Source of the DNA: Sporosarcina sp. HYO08
GTDB taxonomy: Bacteria; Bacillota; Bacilli; Bacillales_A; Planococcaceae
Reading direction: 5' to 3'
Assembly: GCF_001563475.1 (NCBI RefSeq)
Contig: NZ_LPUT01000031.1
Coordinates: 1 to 64,000, forward strand
Length of the DNA stretch: 64,000 nucleotides
Every line of letters begins with the position of its first letter. Position 1 is the first letter of the stretch. Under the pieces are notes generated by a model that saw only the letters and a list, made by a program, of their open reading frames with translations, did not search any database and was not told where the DNA came from. Positions 8,968 through 19,496 of the stretch are shown in pieces. A program made the translations under genes and the position numbers.

Positions 8968-9621
8968 ATGAAAGTAGAAATTCCAAAAATTCCGGATGCA
9001 ACATCGAAAAGATTACCTCTTTATTATAGATTTCTTCAAAATTTGGCAAATGCAGGAAAGAGGCGGGTGTCATCAGGCGAATTGAGTGAAACAATGAAAA
9101 TTGATGCGGCGACAATTCGGCGCGATTTCTCTCATTTTGGTGCCCTTGGTCGAAAAGGCTATGGATATGAAGTTCACTATCTCGTTGAATTCTTCCGTTC
9201 CATTCTTGCCCAAGACGAAGAAACTGATGTTGCGCTTGTAGGTGTTGGAAGTCTTGGAACCGCTTTCTTAAAGTATAATTTTCATAAAAACCATAATACC
9301 CGGATTGTGATTGCATTTGACCCGAAATTGCCGATTGAAGGTGTTGCGAAAAGCGGTACTTTAGCTATGCATTCAGATATGATGGAACAAAAAATCGATG
9401 AACTGGGCATTCGGTTAGTCATTCTTGCCGTGCCTTCGGAAGTAGCACAGGAAATGACAGATCGCTTGGTGAAGGTTGGTATTAAAGGCATTCTAAATTT
9501 CACGCCTGTTCGACTTTCCGTCCCCGACCATGTCCGTGTACATACAATCGACTTGTCTGTAGAATTGCAAACATTGATATATTTCATGAAAAATGATGAA
9601 AAGGATTCACAATTATCGTAG
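8968..9621 (+). CDS. rex: Redox-sensing transcriptional repressor Rex
   Basis: 217 residues. Residues ~1-80 form the winged-helix domain with the conserved [20 protein letters not shown]; residues ~85-200 form the Rossmann domain with [15 protein letters not shown] for NADH/NAD+ binding; the C-terminal domain-swap helix ends [12 protein letters not shown]. Rex represses fermentation and respiratory-oxidase genes until NADH rises. ATG 8968 is chosen: GAAGGATGGGG lies 8-12 bases upstream, whereas ATG 8956 is inside that site. The gene is divergent from ydiF and followed by tatA. Confidence 0.95.
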   Translation: MKVEIPKIPDATSKRLPLYYRFLQNLANAGKRRVSSGELSETMKIDAATIRRDFSHFGALGRKGYGYEVHYLVEFFRSILAQDEETDVALVGVGSLGTAFLKYNFHKNHNTRIVIAFDPKLPIEGVAKSGTLAMHSDMMEQKIDELGIRLVILAVPSEVAQEMTDRLVKVGIKGILNFTPVRLSVPDHVRVHTIDLSVELQTLIYFMKNDEKDSQLS

Positions 9622-9685
9622 TTTGTGAATAGTAATTGAAGCAAAATTCGTGTAAAATAGACATATTACGAGGGAGGTGTCCGAT

Positions 9686-9868
9686 ATGCCAGGTCCAGGA
9701 AGTTTAATACTGATTGCTGTCATTGCATTATTGATCTTTGGTCCAAAGAAGTTGCCGGAAATCGGAAAGGCGTTCGGTTCTTCATTGCGTGAATTTAAAA
9801 ACGCAACGAAAGGCCTTGTCGAAGACGAGGATGTAAAAAAGAAAGATCAGAAAGAAGAAGTGAAGTAA
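9686..9868 (+). CDS. tatA: Sec-independent translocase component TatA
   Basis: 60 residues: one N-terminal membrane helix ([20 protein letters not shown], residues ~5-24), the [10 protein letters not shown] hinge, an amphipathic helix ([17 protein letters not shown]) and an acidic/lysine-rich tail. TatA oligomers form the passage for folded twin-arginine substrates. AGGGAGGTG sits right before, so the ATG at 9686 is the start rather than the GTG inside the ribosome binding site. It is followed after 21 bases by tatC, giving a minimal two-gene TatA-TatC system. Confidence 0.94.
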   Translation: MPGPGSLILIAVIALLIFGPKKLPEIGKAFGSSLREFKNATKGLVEDEDVKKKDQKEEVK

Positions 9869-9889
9869 GTACGTTAGGATGTCTGTCCG

Positions 9890-10690
9890 ATGCATGAAAA
9901 AAACTTAACAGTCATTGAACATATAGATGAGATTAGAAAACGGCTGATGGTAATCGTCGTTTTCTTTATTGTCGCGATCATCGGGGCCTTTTTTGTGGCC
10001 AAACCGCTAATTCAGTTTTTGCAGTATAATCGTGAAGTTGAATATGTAACATTAAACGCATTTAATGTCCTTGATCCGATCATGATTTATATAAAAGTGA
10101 TCCTATTTATCGCTTTTGTTGTCATCTCGCCGGTCATCATGTACCAGCTATGGGCTTTTGTCTCGCCGGGGCTACATGAAACAGAAAGACGCGCTACATT
10201 AAACTACATTCCTTTCACATTTCTTCTTTTTGTGGCGGGAATCGCGTTTTCTTATTTTGTTCTTTTTCCATACGTCATGAAGTTTATGATGAATTTGTCA
10301 ACAGACCTTGAAATCGTCCAAACGATTGGGATTAATGAGTATTTTGGCTTTCTATTCCAACTGCTCCTTCCCTTTGGAATTGTATTCCAGCTGCCAGTCG
10401 TTTTATTGTTCTTAACGAGACTCGGGATCTTGAATCCTAAAACATTGGTGAAGATGCGGAAGTACGCTTACTTTGTACTCTTCGTCATCGCAGCTTTCAT
10501 TACACCGCCGGATATTTTTTCACATTTGTTTGTAACAGTTCCACTATTTATTCTGTATGAACTTAGTATTTTCATTTCGCGTTTCGGCTACCGCAAGTAC
10601 TTGCAAGCGGAAGAGCAACGTCAATTGGAAGAGATTCGGGCGGAGCAACAAAGACAAATTGATGAGGTCATGGGGCAGCAAAAACAATAA
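9890..10690 (+). CDS. tatC: Sec-independent translocase component TatC
   Basis: 266 residues, six membrane segments. The cytoplasmic N-terminus has LTVIEHIDEIRKRLM and the first loop carries YQLWAFVSPGLHETERR (residues ~85-101), both part of the twin-arginine signal docking site. AFITPPDIFSHLF in the fifth helix region is a family mark. The C-terminal tail is long and rich in Glu and Gln. It forms the receptor complex with TatA encoded just upstream. Confidence 0.95.
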   Translation: MHEKNLTVIEHIDEIRKRLMVIVVFFIVAIIGAFFVAKPLIQFLQYNREVEYVTLNAFNVLDPIMIYIKVILFIAFVVISPVIMYQLWAFVSPGLHETERRATLNYIPFTFLLFVAGIAFSYFVLFPYVMKFMMNLSTDLEIVQTIGINEYFGFLFQLLLPFGIVFQLPVVLLFLTRLGILNPKTLVKMRKYAYFVLFVIAAFITPPDIFSHLFVTVPLFILYELSIFISRFGYRKYLQAEEQRQLEEIRAEQQRQIDEVMGQQKQ

Positions 10691-10692
10691 TA

Positions 10693-10728
10693 AAAAAAGT
10701 CTTCCAATGCAGGAAGACTTTTTTTATT
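10693..10728. terminator. Bidirectional terminator between tatC and the CPBP gene
   Basis: AAAAAAAGTCTTCC / GGAAGACTTTTTTT with an AATGCA loop. Runs of A and T on both sides suit the two convergent genes. Confidence 0.9.
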
Positions 10729-11470
10729 GGAGAAATAGTATAAATGTCTGTTGTAACTGTTTTTGAAGTTCTAGTATTTTATCGTAATTTAGCTGGATGA
10801 CCGTTACATAGCTATTTAACAATAAGTGAGCAATCATAGAAGTCATTAATCGTTTCGTTCGGTAGTACAAATAAGAGAAGACAAGCCCGGAGAACAAGTA
10901 AATGATGATATGTTCAAAATCATTGTGCACAACTGCAAAAATTGCAGCACTAACGACCCCAGCAATCCAAAAGTTAGACTTTCGGTAGACGCCTCCAAAA
11001 ATCGCACGTCTAAATACGATTTCTTCTAGGATAGGGGCGAACAATGCGATTGGTAAAATCATGATCGGTGCCACTTTGGCAATATCAGAAACAAGCTCAG
11101 TGTTTTCCGATCCTGGTTCAATCCCGATGCTTTGCTCAATGATCGCACCCAAAATTTGAGCGCCCATCACAAGGAAAAATCCGATAAATCCCCAGAGTAC
11201 CGACGTCCAAAAGGAGACCGCTTTCCCATCGAAGACATTTTTCAAGAACGATTTGTTTGTCCGCATGAGCAGCAGGAAAATAATGAGCGTGATGAAATTG
11301 GTCGTGAAAAGCGACCAAGCTACCCCTTTGTATGCTGCTTCTTTCACATCATCCGTTGAACCTTCAAAAAAAGTGATTAAAGGTTGTGCTAGAAAAACAC
11401 TGACGATTTGAAAAGCAACGTATGTAAGTAGGAGATAAAAATATAATTTTCCGTTTTTCAACAAATCCAC
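10724..11470 (-). CDS. CPBP (Abi/CAAX-like) intramembrane metalloprotease
   Basis: 248 residues with about seven membrane helices. The CPBP motifs are visible: EEIVFRRAIFGGVY (residues ~147-160), the second motif FAVVHNDFEHIII, and the third LLLNS. Glutamates and histidine in these motifs form the metalloprotease site. It corresponds in position to B. subtilis ydiL, next to groES. Substrates of this subfamily are not known; related proteins act in prenyl-protein processing, bacteriocin self-immunity or membrane-protein cleavage. Divergent from groES. Confidence 0.85.
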   Translation of the reverse strand: MDLLKNGKLYFYLLLTYVAFQIVSVFLAQPLITFFEGSTDDVKEAAYKGVAWSLFTTNFITLIIFLLLMRTNKSFLKNVFDGKAVSFWTSVLWGFIGFFLVMGAQILGAIIEQSIGIEPGSENTELVSDIAKVAPIMILPIALFAPILEEIVFRRAIFGGVYRKSNFWIAGVVSAAIFAVVHNDFEHIIIYLFSGLVFSYLYYRTKRLMTSMIAHLLLNSYVTVIQLNYDKILELQKQLQQTFILFLQ

Positions 11471-11549
11471 CCTTTCTATTGTGGCTGACGTCTATTTTAT
11501 CGTTTTTGAAAGAGATTAGCAAAATGAAAAGGTGAAAAAGTGATTTCAC

Positions 11550-11578
11550 TTGCAATTCATACTAATGTTCATTAATAT
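11550..11578 (+). promoter_or_regulatory. Sigma-A promoter of groES-groEL
   Basis: TTGCAA (11550-11555) and TAATAT (11573-11578) with a 17-base spacer lie just before the CIRCE element. Confidence 0.8.
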
Positions 11579-11588
11579 AGAAATTGTG

Positions 11589-11615
11589 TTAGCACTCTTG
11601 TTAGATGAGTGCTAA
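11589..11615. promoter_or_regulatory. CIRCE operator (HrcA binding site)
   Basis: A perfect TTAGCACTC - nine bases - GAGTGCTAA inverted repeat lies between the promoter and the groES ribosome binding site. HrcA binds it to repress groESL until heat or misfolded protein titrates GroEL. Confidence 0.98.
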
Positions 11616-11647
11616 AAAGATGATTAACTTTGAGGAGGTTGTTTCAC

Positions 11648-11932
11648 TTGTTGAAACCATTAGGTGACCGTATCGTAATCGAACTAATCGAAGCGGAAGA
11701 AAAAACGTCAAGCGGTATCGTATTACCAGATTCTGCGAAAGAGAAACCGCAAGAGGGGAAAGTAGTTGCGGCAGGCACTGGACGCGTTCTTGAAAACGGT
11801 CAGCGCGTTGAGCTAGAAGTTAAAGAAGGCGACCACATTATCTTCTCAAAATATGCAGGAACTGAAGTGAAGTATGAAGGAAACGAATATTTGATCCTTC
11901 GTGAAAGTGATATTTTAGCGATCATCGGTTAA
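11648..11932 (+). CDS. groES: Co-chaperonin GroES
   Basis: 94 residues, starting [15 protein letters not shown] when the leader is trimmed. The start is a TTG at 11648, nine bases after GAGGAGG (11632-11638); no ATG is available and a TTG start gives exactly the usual 94-residue length. The mobile loop [19 protein letters not shown] (~residues 17-35) that contacts GroEL is intact. Forms the heptameric lid of the GroEL cage. It lies under the CIRCE-controlled promoter. Confidence 0.97.
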   Translation: MLKPLGDRIVIELIEAEEKTSSGIVLPDSAKEKPQEGKVVAAGTGRVLENGQRVELEVKEGDHIIFSKYAGTEVKYEGNEYLILRESDILAIIG

Positions 11933-11990
11933 TTCGAATTGATGATCGATTAATGAACAAATACACGAAAATTCAGGAGGGAACGTTTAA

Positions 11991-13619
<1,629 letters not shown>

Positions 13620-13708
13620 TAACTTCTTGCCAGCCTTGATCTACAAAGGTTTGTGGGTAAGACGAGAGTGGAATGCTAACATTTTGCTAACCATTGAGGA
13701 TATAATTG

Positions 13709-13749
13709 AGGCTTCTCAAAAGTTACTAGACTTTTGGGAAGCCTTTTTT
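13709..13749 (+). terminator. Rho-independent terminator after groEL
   Basis: AGGCTTCTCAAAAGT / ACTTTTGGGAAGCCT stem with a short loop, followed by TTTTTTG. Confidence 0.88.
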
Positions 13750-13826
13750 GTTTGTCTAAAATATTAAAGAGTCGGGAATAACGTTCGTCCATCTGATGGT
13801 TCATCAAAGAGTTAACTTCTCTATTT

Positions 13827-13835
13827 TGTTATAAT
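13827..13835 (+). promoter_or_regulatory. Extended -10 promoter of the MscS-type gene
   Basis: TGTTATAAT is a perfect extended -10 element about 70 bases before the ATG. No good -35 hexamer is seen. Confidence 0.5.
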
Positions 13836-13905
13836 AGACACTACATGATGAATGCATATAAAATTATCATAAGAACCGAAATAAATCGTGCGGAGGGAAT
13901 CGAAA

Positions 13906-15186
13906 ATGGACTTTATTCGTAACCGGCTTATAGGTTACGGTATGAATTCGGCTTGGGTTGACTATCTTTCAATCGCAATCATGATTACTGTGATCACATC
14001 CATTTGTATCATCGCTAATTTTATAACGAAAAAAGTGGTCATTCGATTGATCACTCACATCTTGAAAAAGAACAATTTTAAATGGGATAATATTTTGTTG
14101 GAAAGACAAGTGTTCCATAAATTATCTCATTTTGTACCAGCTCTTATTATTTATTACTTTGCTGCTACTTTTCCAGTGTATCAGAAGCTCATTGAAACGG
14201 CTGCGCTTACGTATATAATTCTGGTCGCATTAAATGTCATCAATAGCTTTTTAAGTGTCATTCAGGATGTTTATCAAACGTACGAAATCTCAAAAACAAA
14301 GCCAATCAAAGGATATATACAAGTTACTAAAATACTTGTCATCATTATAGGTGCCATTTTGGTGATTGCCAATTTAATGGGAGAAAGTCCTGTCATCCTG
14401 CTAGGTGGGATCGGTGCTCTCTCCGCAGTGTTTATGTTAGTATTTAAAGATTCGATCTTAGGGCTTGTGGCAGGTGTTCAATTATCGGCCAACGATATGG
14501 TTCGGGTCGGTGACTGGATTGAAGTGCCTAAATATGGCGCGAATGGGGATGTTGTTGATATTTCCTTAAATACGGTAGTCGTCAGTAACTTTGACCGTAC
14601 ATTGACGATGGTTCCTAGTTATGCGCTCATTTCGGATTCCTTTATCAATTGGAGGGGGATGCAGCAATCTGGGGGAAGGCGTATTAAACGTTCATTATAT
14701 ATTGACACAACAAGTATTACATTTTGTACAAGAGAAATGATCGAGTATTTCAAAACGATCGATTTTCTTTCGGATTATATTAACCGACGTGAACGTGAAA
14801 TTAGGGAATATAATATTAGGCATAAGATTAACCTGAATAATGCTGTGAATGGGCGCGCATTAACGAATATAGGCGTTTTTCGGGCGTACGTACTTCTATA
14901 TCTTCAAAGACATCCTGGCATTCATCAGGAAATGACGTTAATGGTTCGGCAGTTAGCACCGGGGGAGACAGGACTGCCGTTAGAAATTTACGCTTTCGTG
15001 AATGACGTGAAATGGACGGTGTATGAAACTGTGCAAGCTGACATTTTTGATCATCTGTTTGCGGTGGCAGGAGAATTCGGGCTCCGTATATTTCAAAATC
15101 CAGCGGGTAGTGATTTTAGATGGATGAGTGATTCCGAGATGTTGGCACCTACCACAAAATTTAATACGGAGAATGAGTCCCTTTAA
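13906..15186 (+). CDS. MscS-family mechanosensitive channel (YbdG-like)
   Basis: 426 residues. Several N-terminal membrane segments precede the pore helix region (LLGGIGALSAVFMLVFKDSILGLVA split around residues ~170-196), the MscS beta-domain (VRVGDWIEVPKYGANGDVVD, ~203-222) and VSNFDRTLTMVPSYALI. The long C-terminal soluble region with RREREIREYN resembles E. coli YbdG, a miniconductance channel opened by osmotic downshock. ATG 13906 is chosen for its GGAGGG site; an upstream GTG overlaps that site. It is a single-gene unit. Confidence 0.88.
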   Translation: MDFIRNRLIGYGMNSAWVDYLSIAIMITVITSICIIANFITKKVVIRLITHILKKNNFKWDNILLERQVFHKLSHFVPALIIYYFAATFPVYQKLIETAALTYIILVALNVINSFLSVIQDVYQTYEISKTKPIKGYIQVTKILVIIIGAILVIANLMGESPVILLGGIGALSAVFMLVFKDSILGLVAGVQLSANDMVRVGDWIEVPKYGANGDVVDISLNTVVVSNFDRTLTMVPSYALISDSFINWRGMQQSGGRRIKRSLYIDTTSITFCTREMIEYFKTIDFLSDYINRREREIREYNIRHKINLNNAVNGRALTNIGVFRAYVLLYLQRHPGIHQEMTLMVRQLAPGETGLPLEIYAFVNDVKWTVYETVQADIFDHLFAVAGEFGLRIFQNPAGSDFRWMSDSEMLAPTTKFNTENESL

Positions 15187-15217
15187 TCGATTGATCGGTC
15201 AGGGGGATTTTTTATAT
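15179..15217 (+). terminator. Weak candidate terminator after the MscS-type gene
   Basis: CCCTTTAATCGA / TCGGTCAGGG can pair with one mismatch and wobble pairs around a TTGA loop, followed by ATTTTTT. Confidence 0.45.
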
Positions 15218-15266
15218 CTAACTCCTTAATTCCTTGTAATCTTGTATGTATTATTGGGATTGTATG

Positions 15267-15275
15267 TGATATAAT
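15267..15275 (+). promoter_or_regulatory. Extended -10 promoter of cysK
   Basis: TGATATAAT lies ~38 bases before the likely cysK start. The -35 region is poorly conserved (TGTATT at 17-base spacing), which may indicate dependence on an activator or control by CymR. Confidence 0.5.
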
Positions 15276-15312
15276 CAATCAAACATCAAGATCGATGAAA
15301 GGGATGAGCGTC

Positions 15313-16239
15313 TTGCGCGTTGTAAATAATATTGCAGAGTTGATTGGCAATACACCTTTAGTGAAATTGAACCGTCTTCCCGATCAAACGGGTGCGGAAG
15401 TTTATGTGAAACTTGAATATTTTAATCCGAGTCGCAGCGTGAAAGATCGGGCGGCTTATAATATGATCGTCCAAGCAGAAAAGGATGGCTTGTTAAAATC
15501 AGGAGATACAATTATCGAGCCGACTTCCGGAAATACGGGTATTGGTCTTGCCATGAATGCAGCGGCGCGTGGTTATCAAGCTATTATCGTCATGCCAGAT
15601 TCTTCTACCATTGAAAGGATTAATATATTAAAGGCTTACGGTGCCGAAGTTGTTCTGACGCCGAGTGATTTGAAAATGCCAGGGGCCATTCAAAAGGCGG
15701 AAGAAATTGCAGCAGAGATCCCAAATAGCTTCATTCCGATGCAATTTGAAAATGAAGCAAATTCCGATATTCACCGAACGACGACAGCGACAGAAATCAT
15801 CGAGGCAATCGAATCTCTGGATCGAAAACTAACAGCATTTGTTGGAACGGCAGGTACTGGCGGAACAATTACAGGAACGGGAGAAACGTTGAAAGCATAC
15901 GATCCAGCCATTACAGTGCATGTCGTTGAGCCAGCGGGATCTCCTGTATTATCCGGTGGAAAACCAGGGAAGCACAAACTTGTCGGAACGAGCCCAGGAT
16001 TTATTCCGTCGATATTAAATACAACGATTTACGATGAAATCTTTAAAATTGAAGACGAAGACGCCTATCAAACTGTTAGAGATTTAGCTGCACGTGAAGG
16101 CATCCTCCTCGGTCCAAGCGGCGGGGCATCCGTGTATGCCGCATTGCAAGTTGCAAAAAGATTGACCCCGGACGAAACGGTTGTCTGCATTGCGCCTGAC
16201 ACAGGAGAACGTTATTTATCTAGTGATTTGTTTATATGA
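15313..16239 (+). CDS. cysK: Cysteine synthase CysK (O-acetylserine thiol-lyase)
   Basis: 308 residues; PLP enzyme making cysteine from O-acetylserine and sulfide. PLP lysine lies in PSRSVKDRAAYNM (~residue 44); the phosphate and substrate loops are TSGNTGIGLAM and GTGGTITGTGE; the C-terminal PSGGAS is present. TTG 15313 is preferred: GAAAGGGATG sits nine bases upstream and the protein then has the same length and N-terminus (xRVxNxIxELIGNTP) as B. subtilis CysK. An ATG at 15304 lies inside that site. The following ABC genes look like sulfur-compound uptake, so the neighbourhood is a sulfur-assimilation block. Confidence 0.92.
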   Translation: MRVVNNIAELIGNTPLVKLNRLPDQTGAEVYVKLEYFNPSRSVKDRAAYNMIVQAEKDGLLKSGDTIIEPTSGNTGIGLAMNAAARGYQAIIVMPDSSTIERINILKAYGAEVVLTPSDLKMPGAIQKAEEIAAEIPNSFIPMQFENEANSDIHRTTTATEIIEAIESLDRKLTAFVGTAGTGGTITGTGETLKAYDPAITVHVVEPAGSPVLSGGKPGKHKLVGTSPGFIPSILNTTIYDEIFKIEDEDAYQTVRDLAAREGILLGPSGGASVYAALQVAKRLTPDETVVCIAPDTGERYLSSDLFI

Positions 16240-16344
16240 TCATTCAGCATGAGATATCTGAAATGCTTAACATGGGAAGAGGAGAATATTCTCACTTCCT
16301 TGCATATAATTCCGACTAAATAGATTAGAAAAGTATGGGGTGGG

Positions 16345-17190
16345 ATGATGTATTTAACAATCGATGGGATTGAAAAAAGTTTTAGCAATGATCAACAGGA
16401 AAGTACCAAAGTGCTGGATGGCATTCATATTGAAATGGAAAAAGGGAGTTTTGTTTCCATCGTCGGTCCATCCGGCTGCGGTAAATCGACGCTCCTTTAT
16501 ATGATTGCAGGTTTGGAGAAAATCGATAAAGGAAACATTACCATTTCCGGAAAAAAAGTAGAAAAGCCAGGGCCTGATCGGGTTGTCGTATTCCAAGAAG
16601 CCGGTCTTTTTCCGTGGCTCACTGTCCTGGAAAATGTCACATACGGTCTACTGTTGAAAAAGATGCCGAAACAAGAGGCGGAAGCGAAAGCGATCGAATT
16701 TTTGAAAATGGTGCATCTCAGCAAATATATCCATGCTTATCCCCATCAACTTTCAGGGGGAATGAAACAACGCGTATCCATCGCTAGGGCACTCGTTATG
16801 GAGCCAGATATTTTATTAATGGATGAACCTTTTTCCGCTTTGGATGAACAAACGAGAATGGTACTTCATAAGGAGTTATTGGACATCTGGAAAAAGACGA
16901 AAGTGACCATCTTCTTCGTCACCCATAACATCCGGGAAGCCGTATTACTTTCACAAAAAGTGATCGTGTTCGGTACGCGCCCTGGAAAAATAAAAGAAAT
17001 CATTCCAGTGCCGACTACGACAGATGGCGTGTCGCCGGATAGCGTCACATTTCGTACAGAACAAAGGATTTTATCAATATTGGAAGCGGAAATTGAAAAA
17101 GTGTTGAAGGAGGAAATGGGAGATGACTACAGCTTTAAGACGAATCGTCTTCATCGCGATGATAGCGGTGATCTGGGAAGTCACATCTAG
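16345..17190 (+). CDS. ABC transporter ATP-binding protein, SsuB/TauB type
   Basis: 281 residues. Walker A is [19 protein letters not shown] (~40-58), Q-loop [20 protein letters not shown], signature [15 protein letters not shown], Walker [13 protein letters not shown], then the switch histidine in [14 protein letters not shown]. The phrase [14 protein letters not shown] is typical of the nitrate/taurine/sulfonate importer family. Its last 68 bases overlap the permease gene, an unusually long overlap that implies tight coupling. Substrate is inferred only from family and from cysK just upstream: an organosulfur compound is most likely. Confidence 0.9.
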   Translation: MMYLTIDGIEKSFSNDQQESTKVLDGIHIEMEKGSFVSIVGPSGCGKSTLLYMIAGLEKIDKGNITISGKKVEKPGPDRVVVFQEAGLFPWLTVLENVTYGLLLKKMPKQEAEAKAIEFLKMVHLSKYIHAYPHQLSGGMKQRVSIARALVMEPDILLMDEPFSALDEQTRMVLHKELLDIWKKTKVTIFFVTHNIREAVLLSQKVIVFGTRPGKIKEIIPVPTTTDGVSPDSVTFRTEQRILSILEAEIEKVLKEEMGDDYSFKTNRLHRDDSGDLGSHI

Positions 17191-17875
17191 ACTTTCGGTT
17201 CTTCCGGATTTTATGTTTCCTCGTTTGACGCAAGTGCTGGAGACGCTATTCAATGGTCTTGTAAATGGTCAAATATTGGCAGCCGTTGGGAAGAGTATGA
17301 GCCGTCTTCTCGTCGGATTTATAGTAGCGATTATTTTAGGATTAATCATGGGTTATCTCATCTGGCGCTATAAACTGGTTGAAGATACACTTGGTTTTCT
17401 CGTAACCGCTTTGCAATCAATTCCAAGTATCGTTTGGTTTCCGCTTGCGATCATTTGGTTTGGATTAAACGATTTTTCAATTCTTTTTATCGTTACCATA
17501 GGCGCGACGTGGACGATGACTGTCAGCGCGACGAGCGGATTTCGAAATGTCCCGACGCTTTATCAACGGGTCGCGAAAACATTCGGATCCACTGGCTTTC
17601 ATTTTATCCGAACAGTTATTTTACCGGCATCTGTTCCGCAATTACTATCCGGACTCCGGATCGCTTGGGCATTTTCTTGGCGAGCGCTAATGGCAGGTGA
17701 ACTGCTCGGCGCGGGGGGCGGTTTAGGTCAACTGCTGGAAACGGGTCGCTCACTTGGGCAGATGGATCTTGTCATTTCGGTGATGATCATCATCGCAGTC
17801 ATTGGAACGATTATGGATAATGTCGTATTTATCCGTTTAGAACGATCCGTACAGAAAAAATGGGGTCTAGCGTGA
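17123..17875 (+). CDS. ABC transporter permease, SsuC/TauC type
   Basis: 250 residues with about six membrane helices. The EAA cytoplasmic loop that docks on the ATPase reads YQRVAKTFGSTGFHFIRTVI (~147-166), followed by LPASVPQLLSGLRIA and the family motif WRALMAGELLGAGGGLGQLL. The ATG at 17123 lies inside the ATPase gene with AAGGAGG nine bases before it. Forms an importer with the ATPase upstream and lipoprotein downstream. Confidence 0.9.
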   Translation: MTTALRRIVFIAMIAVIWEVTSRLSVLPDFMFPRLTQVLETLFNGLVNGQILAAVGKSMSRLLVGFIVAIILGLIMGYLIWRYKLVEDTLGFLVTALQSIPSIVWFPLAIIWFGLNDFSILFIVTIGATWTMTVSATSGFRNVPTLYQRVAKTFGSTGFHFIRTVILPASVPQLLSGLRIAWAFSWRALMAGELLGAGGGLGQLLETGRSLGQMDLVISVMIIIAVIGTIMDNVVFIRLERSVQKKWGLA

Positions 17876-17901
17876 TCCTTATCAAAAGGGAGTAGGTAGC
17901 A

Positions 17902-18891
17902 ATGAAAAAACGAATCATTTTCACTTTTATCTTCATCTTCATCATCGGAATTCTCGGCGCTTGCGCCGGAGAAAAAGGTTCTTCATCGTCCGGTAGCGAA
18001 ACAGTCAAAATCGGGTATTTCCCGAATCTAACCCATATTGCGACCATCGTTGCGCTTGAAAATGACTATTTTACAGAAGCCTTTGGGGAAGAGGTTAAAA
18101 TTGAAACAAAAACGGTGAGCAATGGTGGGCTATTCATGGAAGCAATGACGACAAAATCAATCGATGTCGGCACAGTTGGTCCGGGGCCATTGCTAAACTT
18201 TTACGTGAAAAACCCAACATTCCGCCTTATTTCGGGTGCGGTCAATGGGGGAGCAGTACTTGTCGCTAGTGAGGGCGGCGGTGTTTCAAAGCTTGCTGAT
18301 CTTGACGGTAAAAAAGTAGCCATTCCGGTAATTGGCAGTACACAAGATGTTATGCTTCGAAAGGCACTGCAAGCCGTCAATTTAACGACGACAAGCAACG
18401 GGGGAACGGTCGAACTTTTTGCAGCGGCTCCGGCAGATACGGCAACACTTTTTGTTCAAAATTCGGTAGATGCAGCGGCTACACAAGAGCCTTGGGGAAA
18501 TATCCTTGAATCACAAGCAAAAGGAAAGTTGATCCTTGATTGGGATGAATTTGCTTGGGGGAAAGAATCGACGAATACAGTCGTAGCGGCCAGCGATGAG
18601 TTTTTAAAAAACAAAGAGCATGTAGAGGCCTATTTAACAGCGCATAAAAAAGCAGTTGAGTTCATCCAACAAAACCCGGAAGAAGCTCAGGAGTTAGTCA
18701 TTCAACATATTAAAGGGCTGACAGGTAAAGAAATTAATAAAGAAGAAACAGCGGCGGCGTTCGCGAAACTAGAAGTCACGACTGAAGTAAATGAAAAAGT
18801 CATTCAAGAAATGGCGGATATTAGTCAAGAAGCAGGTTACATCTCAAGCAACGATATCGAAGGTCTTATTGATCTTTCCTATTTAAAATAA
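17902..18891 (+). CDS. Substrate-binding lipoprotein of the SsuA/TauA type
   Basis: 329 residues with a lipoprotein signal peptide (residues 1-20; lipobox LGAC, lipidated Cys ~21). The mature part starts VKIGYFPNLTHIATIVAL and has the NMT1/SsuA-like pattern FMEAMTTKSIDVGTVGPGP and the pocket stretch VAIPVIGSTQDVMLRKAL. It would deliver an organic sulfur or related anion to the permease upstream. It may be closer to YtlA-type than true SsuA proteins; the ligand cannot be read from sequence. Confidence 0.88.
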   Translation: MKKRIIFTFIFIFIIGILGACAGEKGSSSSGSETVKIGYFPNLTHIATIVALENDYFTEAFGEEVKIETKTVSNGGLFMEAMTTKSIDVGTVGPGPLLNFYVKNPTFRLISGAVNGGAVLVASEGGGVSKLADLDGKKVAIPVIGSTQDVMLRKALQAVNLTTTSNGGTVELFAAAPADTATLFVQNSVDAAATQEPWGNILESQAKGKLILDWDEFAWGKESTNTVVAASDEFLKNKEHVEAYLTAHKKAVEFIQQNPEEAQELVIQHIKGLTGKEINKEETAAAFAKLEVTTEVNEKVIQEMADISQEAGYISSNDIEGLIDLSYLK

Positions 18892-18898
18892 ACGATGC

Positions 18899-18936
18899 AA
18901 AAGAGGAAGCCGAGATCAGCCGAGGCTTCCTCTTTA
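18899..18936 (+). terminator. Rho-independent terminator after the ABC operon
   Basis: AAAGAGGAAGCC / GGCTTCCTCTTT stem with T residues after it. Confidence 0.85.
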
Positions 18937-19001
18937 CTGTTGGAACGGGAGCATGATATTTTAAATAATAAAAAGTGAAGTGTAAGTAGGGAGAGAAAAC
19001 G

Positions 19002-19439
19002 ATGCAAGCTAAAAAAATCACCACTCAGACTGAACTTAACCAAGCATTTGACATTAGAAAAGAAGTATTCGTCCACGAGCAAGGGGTCCCGCTTGAAGAT
19101 GAATTCGACGCATTTGATCAACTAGATGCCCCTTGTGAACATGTGCTTGTCGTTGATCAAGACCAAGCAGTTGGCACAGGCCGCTTGCGTTTTGTTGAAG
19201 GAGTCGGGAAACTTGAACGGATTTGTATCTTGAAGCCTTTTCGAAGTAAAGGGATTGGAAAGATTATTATCCAGAAGTTAGAAGAACTTGCGGTAGAAAA
19301 TAACATGAGCAGTGTGAAACTTCACGGTCAGACACATGCAGAAGGATTTTATCGCAAGCTCGGGTACGAGACGGCATCAGAAGAGTTTCTCGAAGACGGG
19401 ATTCCTCATGTTTTGATGTTGAAAAAATTTAATCAATAA
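19002..19439 (+). CDS. GNAT family N-acetyltransferase (YjcF-like)
   Basis: 145 residues. The N-terminal half has FDIRKEVFVHEQGVP, and the acetyl-CoA loop is KPFRSKGIGKIIIQKLEELA (~79-98), followed by HGQTHAEGFYRKLGY. This pattern matches the ElaA/YjcF branch of GNAT proteins, whose substrates are unknown. AGGGAGAG precedes the ATG. A single-gene unit, flanked by terminators on both sides. Confidence 0.85.
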   Translation: MQAKKITTQTELNQAFDIRKEVFVHEQGVPLEDEFDAFDQLDAPCEHVLVVDQDQAVGTGRLRFVEGVGKLERICILKPFRSKGIGKIIIQKLEELAVENNMSSVKLHGQTHAEGFYRKLGYETASEEFLEDGIPHVLMLKKFNQ

Positions 19440-19482
19440 AAACGAGCTCCCTTTCCTTATACAGGCTTGGGGAGCTCGTTTC
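19439..19482. terminator. Bidirectional terminator between the GNAT and DUF420 genes
   Basis: AAACGAGCTCCC / GGGAGCTCGTTT stem serves the two convergent genes. Confidence 0.85.
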
Positions 19483-19496
19483 ATTTTCTTCATTGA

